Part shown: piece after piece, positions 63,446 through 64,000 of the stretch | Layout: each line of letters begins with the position of its first letter | Position numbering within the stretch: position 1 is the stretch's first letter | From: an uncultured Eubacterium sp. | Lineage (GTDB): Bacteria > Bacillota > Clostridia > Lachnospirales > Lachnospiraceae | Assembly (NCBI GenBank): GCA_900548465.1 | Contig: URKY01000004.1 | Span: 1 to 64,000, forward strand | Length of the DNA: 64,000 bases | Direction: 5' to 3' | The notes under the pieces: generated by a model | Databases searched by the model: none | What the model saw: the letters and a program-made list of their open reading frames with translations, nothing else | Told to the model about the DNA's origin: nothing | Translations under genes and position numbers: made by a program

Positions 63446-64000
63446 ATGGAAAAACAGAAGAAATTTGGGTTTATAAGTAACTTTATTTATGCCCTGAATA
63501 TGGAGAAAAAAAGTAACCTCATGCTTTTGGTAATAACACTAATAAAACCTATTGCCGACATTGTCTGTACATTACTTAGGTCATACACTCCTAAATATGT
63601 ACTGTCATTTATGGAGCAGAATTTGCCCGTAAACAAAATTATTACATATACAGTTATAATTTGTCTTATAGGTTGTATATTCAGTATTATTGGAAACATT
63701 TGTTACAATGGTTTTGAGTTTGAATATCGGAAAACGGAAGGATATCTGGAAAAACTGAGAATGGACAAACTCTTTCATACAGATTTTAAAAATATGGAAT
63801 CACCAGATTTTCTGGATTATGCCCAGAAGGCAAAAACTGCTTTGTATCGGGGAAACGGATTCCATGCGGTTTTGTATGAAAGCAGAAACTTTATTGCTCA
63901 GGGTACACTTACCATATTAACTGCAGTTTTGATAGGATTACAGAATTTTATTGTAATGATTGTTTTTGTGGTTATATCATTCGGTATAACAAAAATCTCA
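63446..64000 (+). CDS. ABC exporter, N-terminal membrane part (cut by window end)
   Basis: An open frame of 185 codons starting with ATG at 63446 (AGAAGGGA before it) runs to the window edge without a stop. The translation has hydrophobic segments at about 23-43, 65-90 and 155-180 with basic and aromatic residues between, and blocks such as YLEKLRMDKLFHTDFKNMESPDFLDY that are typical of the membrane half of fused ABC exporters. The nucleotide-binding domain would lie beyond the window. Substrate is unknown. It interrupts the usual trmD-rplS order. Confidence 0.75.
   Translation, partial: MEKQKKFGFISNFIYALNMEKKSNLMLLVITLIKPIADIVCTLLRSYTPKYVLSFMEQNLPVNKIITYTVIICLIGCIFSIIGNICYNGFEFEYRKTEGYLEKLRMDKLFHTDFKNMESPDFLDYAQKAKTALYRGNGFHAVLYESRNFIAQGTLTILTAVLIGLQNFIVMIVFVVISFGITKIS

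Noticed and set aside
1-64000. tRNA, rRNA or CRISPR arrays
   Set aside because: I looked for T-loop-like GGTTCAA patterns with acceptor stems and for spaced direct repeats and saw none; a tRNAscan or CRISPR search would be decisive.

Overview
The window is an AT-rich chromosomal segment of a low-GC, endospore-forming Firmicute, most probably a member of the Clostridia close to Lachnospiraceae. The pointers are spoIVB next to spo0A with Spo0A boxes, a YlbJ-like sporulation membrane protein, a meso-diaminopimelate-type MurE beside dapF, strong AGGAGG ribosome binding sites, a Gram-positive LexA box before recA, and gene orders shared with Bacillus/Clostridium (rsmD-coaD...ylbJ...tmcAL...ylbN-rpmF-plsX-acpP-rnc-smc-ftsY; ylxM-ffh-rpsP-khpA-rimM-trmD). 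Nearly all of it is core genome. I saw no rRNA, tRNA, prophage, transposase or CRISPR array.

Layout. 1-4.8 kb: spoIVB, an SseB-FHA protein, spo0A, glgA. 4.8-5.3 kb: a gene-free AT-rich block with repeats. 5.3-20.2 kb: rqcH (minus strand), yicC-gmk-rpoZ, rimO-pgsA-aminotransferase, LexA-controlled recA with recX, an L,D-transpeptidase, rny, proC-nudF-membrane protein-xerD. 20.2-27.7 kb: DAHP synthase (minus), an LtaS-like sulfatase, two D,D-carboxypeptidases, scpAB, and a 253-bp MITE-like element between scpB and the second carboxypeptidase. 27.8-32.1 kb: dapF-murE-asnB. 32.1-37.7 kb: a sodium-pump biotin decarboxylase/transcarboxylase operon (carboxyltransferase, OadG-like, biotin carrier, OadB, OadA-5S), with a structured leader in front and a large branched hairpin behind. 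38-42 kb: flavoprotein, cmk, ispH, rpsA-type S1 protein. 42-51 kb: rsmD-coaD-coiled-coil protein, ylbJ-like (minus), walJ-like, ACT/UPF0210 pair, tmcAL (minus), pta-ackA. 51-63.3 kb: ylbN-rpmF, plsX-acpP, rnc-smc-ftsY, ilvA, ylxM-ffh, rpsP-khpA-rimM-trmD. The window ends inside an ABC exporter gene.

How the genes work together: cell-envelope functions (dapF, murE, asnB, two DacF-type enzymes, L,D-transpeptidase, LTA-type synthase, plsX/acpP, pgsA) and co-translational targeting/ribosome biogenesis (ffh, ftsY, rpsP, rimM, trmD, rsmD, rimO, rnc) dominate. Energy metabolism is represented by pta-ackA acetate formation and a Na+-translocating decarboxylase in which two different carboxyltransferases seem to share one biotin carrier and one membrane pump. 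Start codons were reassigned for fourteen genes from ribosome-binding-site position.

The less ordinary signals are mostly in non-coding DNA: a branched RNA-like structure (37577-37711), an adjacent long imperfect palindrome (37832-37948), the MITE-like element (26219-26471), a terminator hairpin that carries the ribosome binding site of the following gene (23614-23652), a terminator arm doubling as a promoter -35 (59676-59728), and mutually exclusive hairpins ahead of the decarboxylase operon (32174-32219). I found no clear-cut new multi-gene system; these are candidates, not proven elements.
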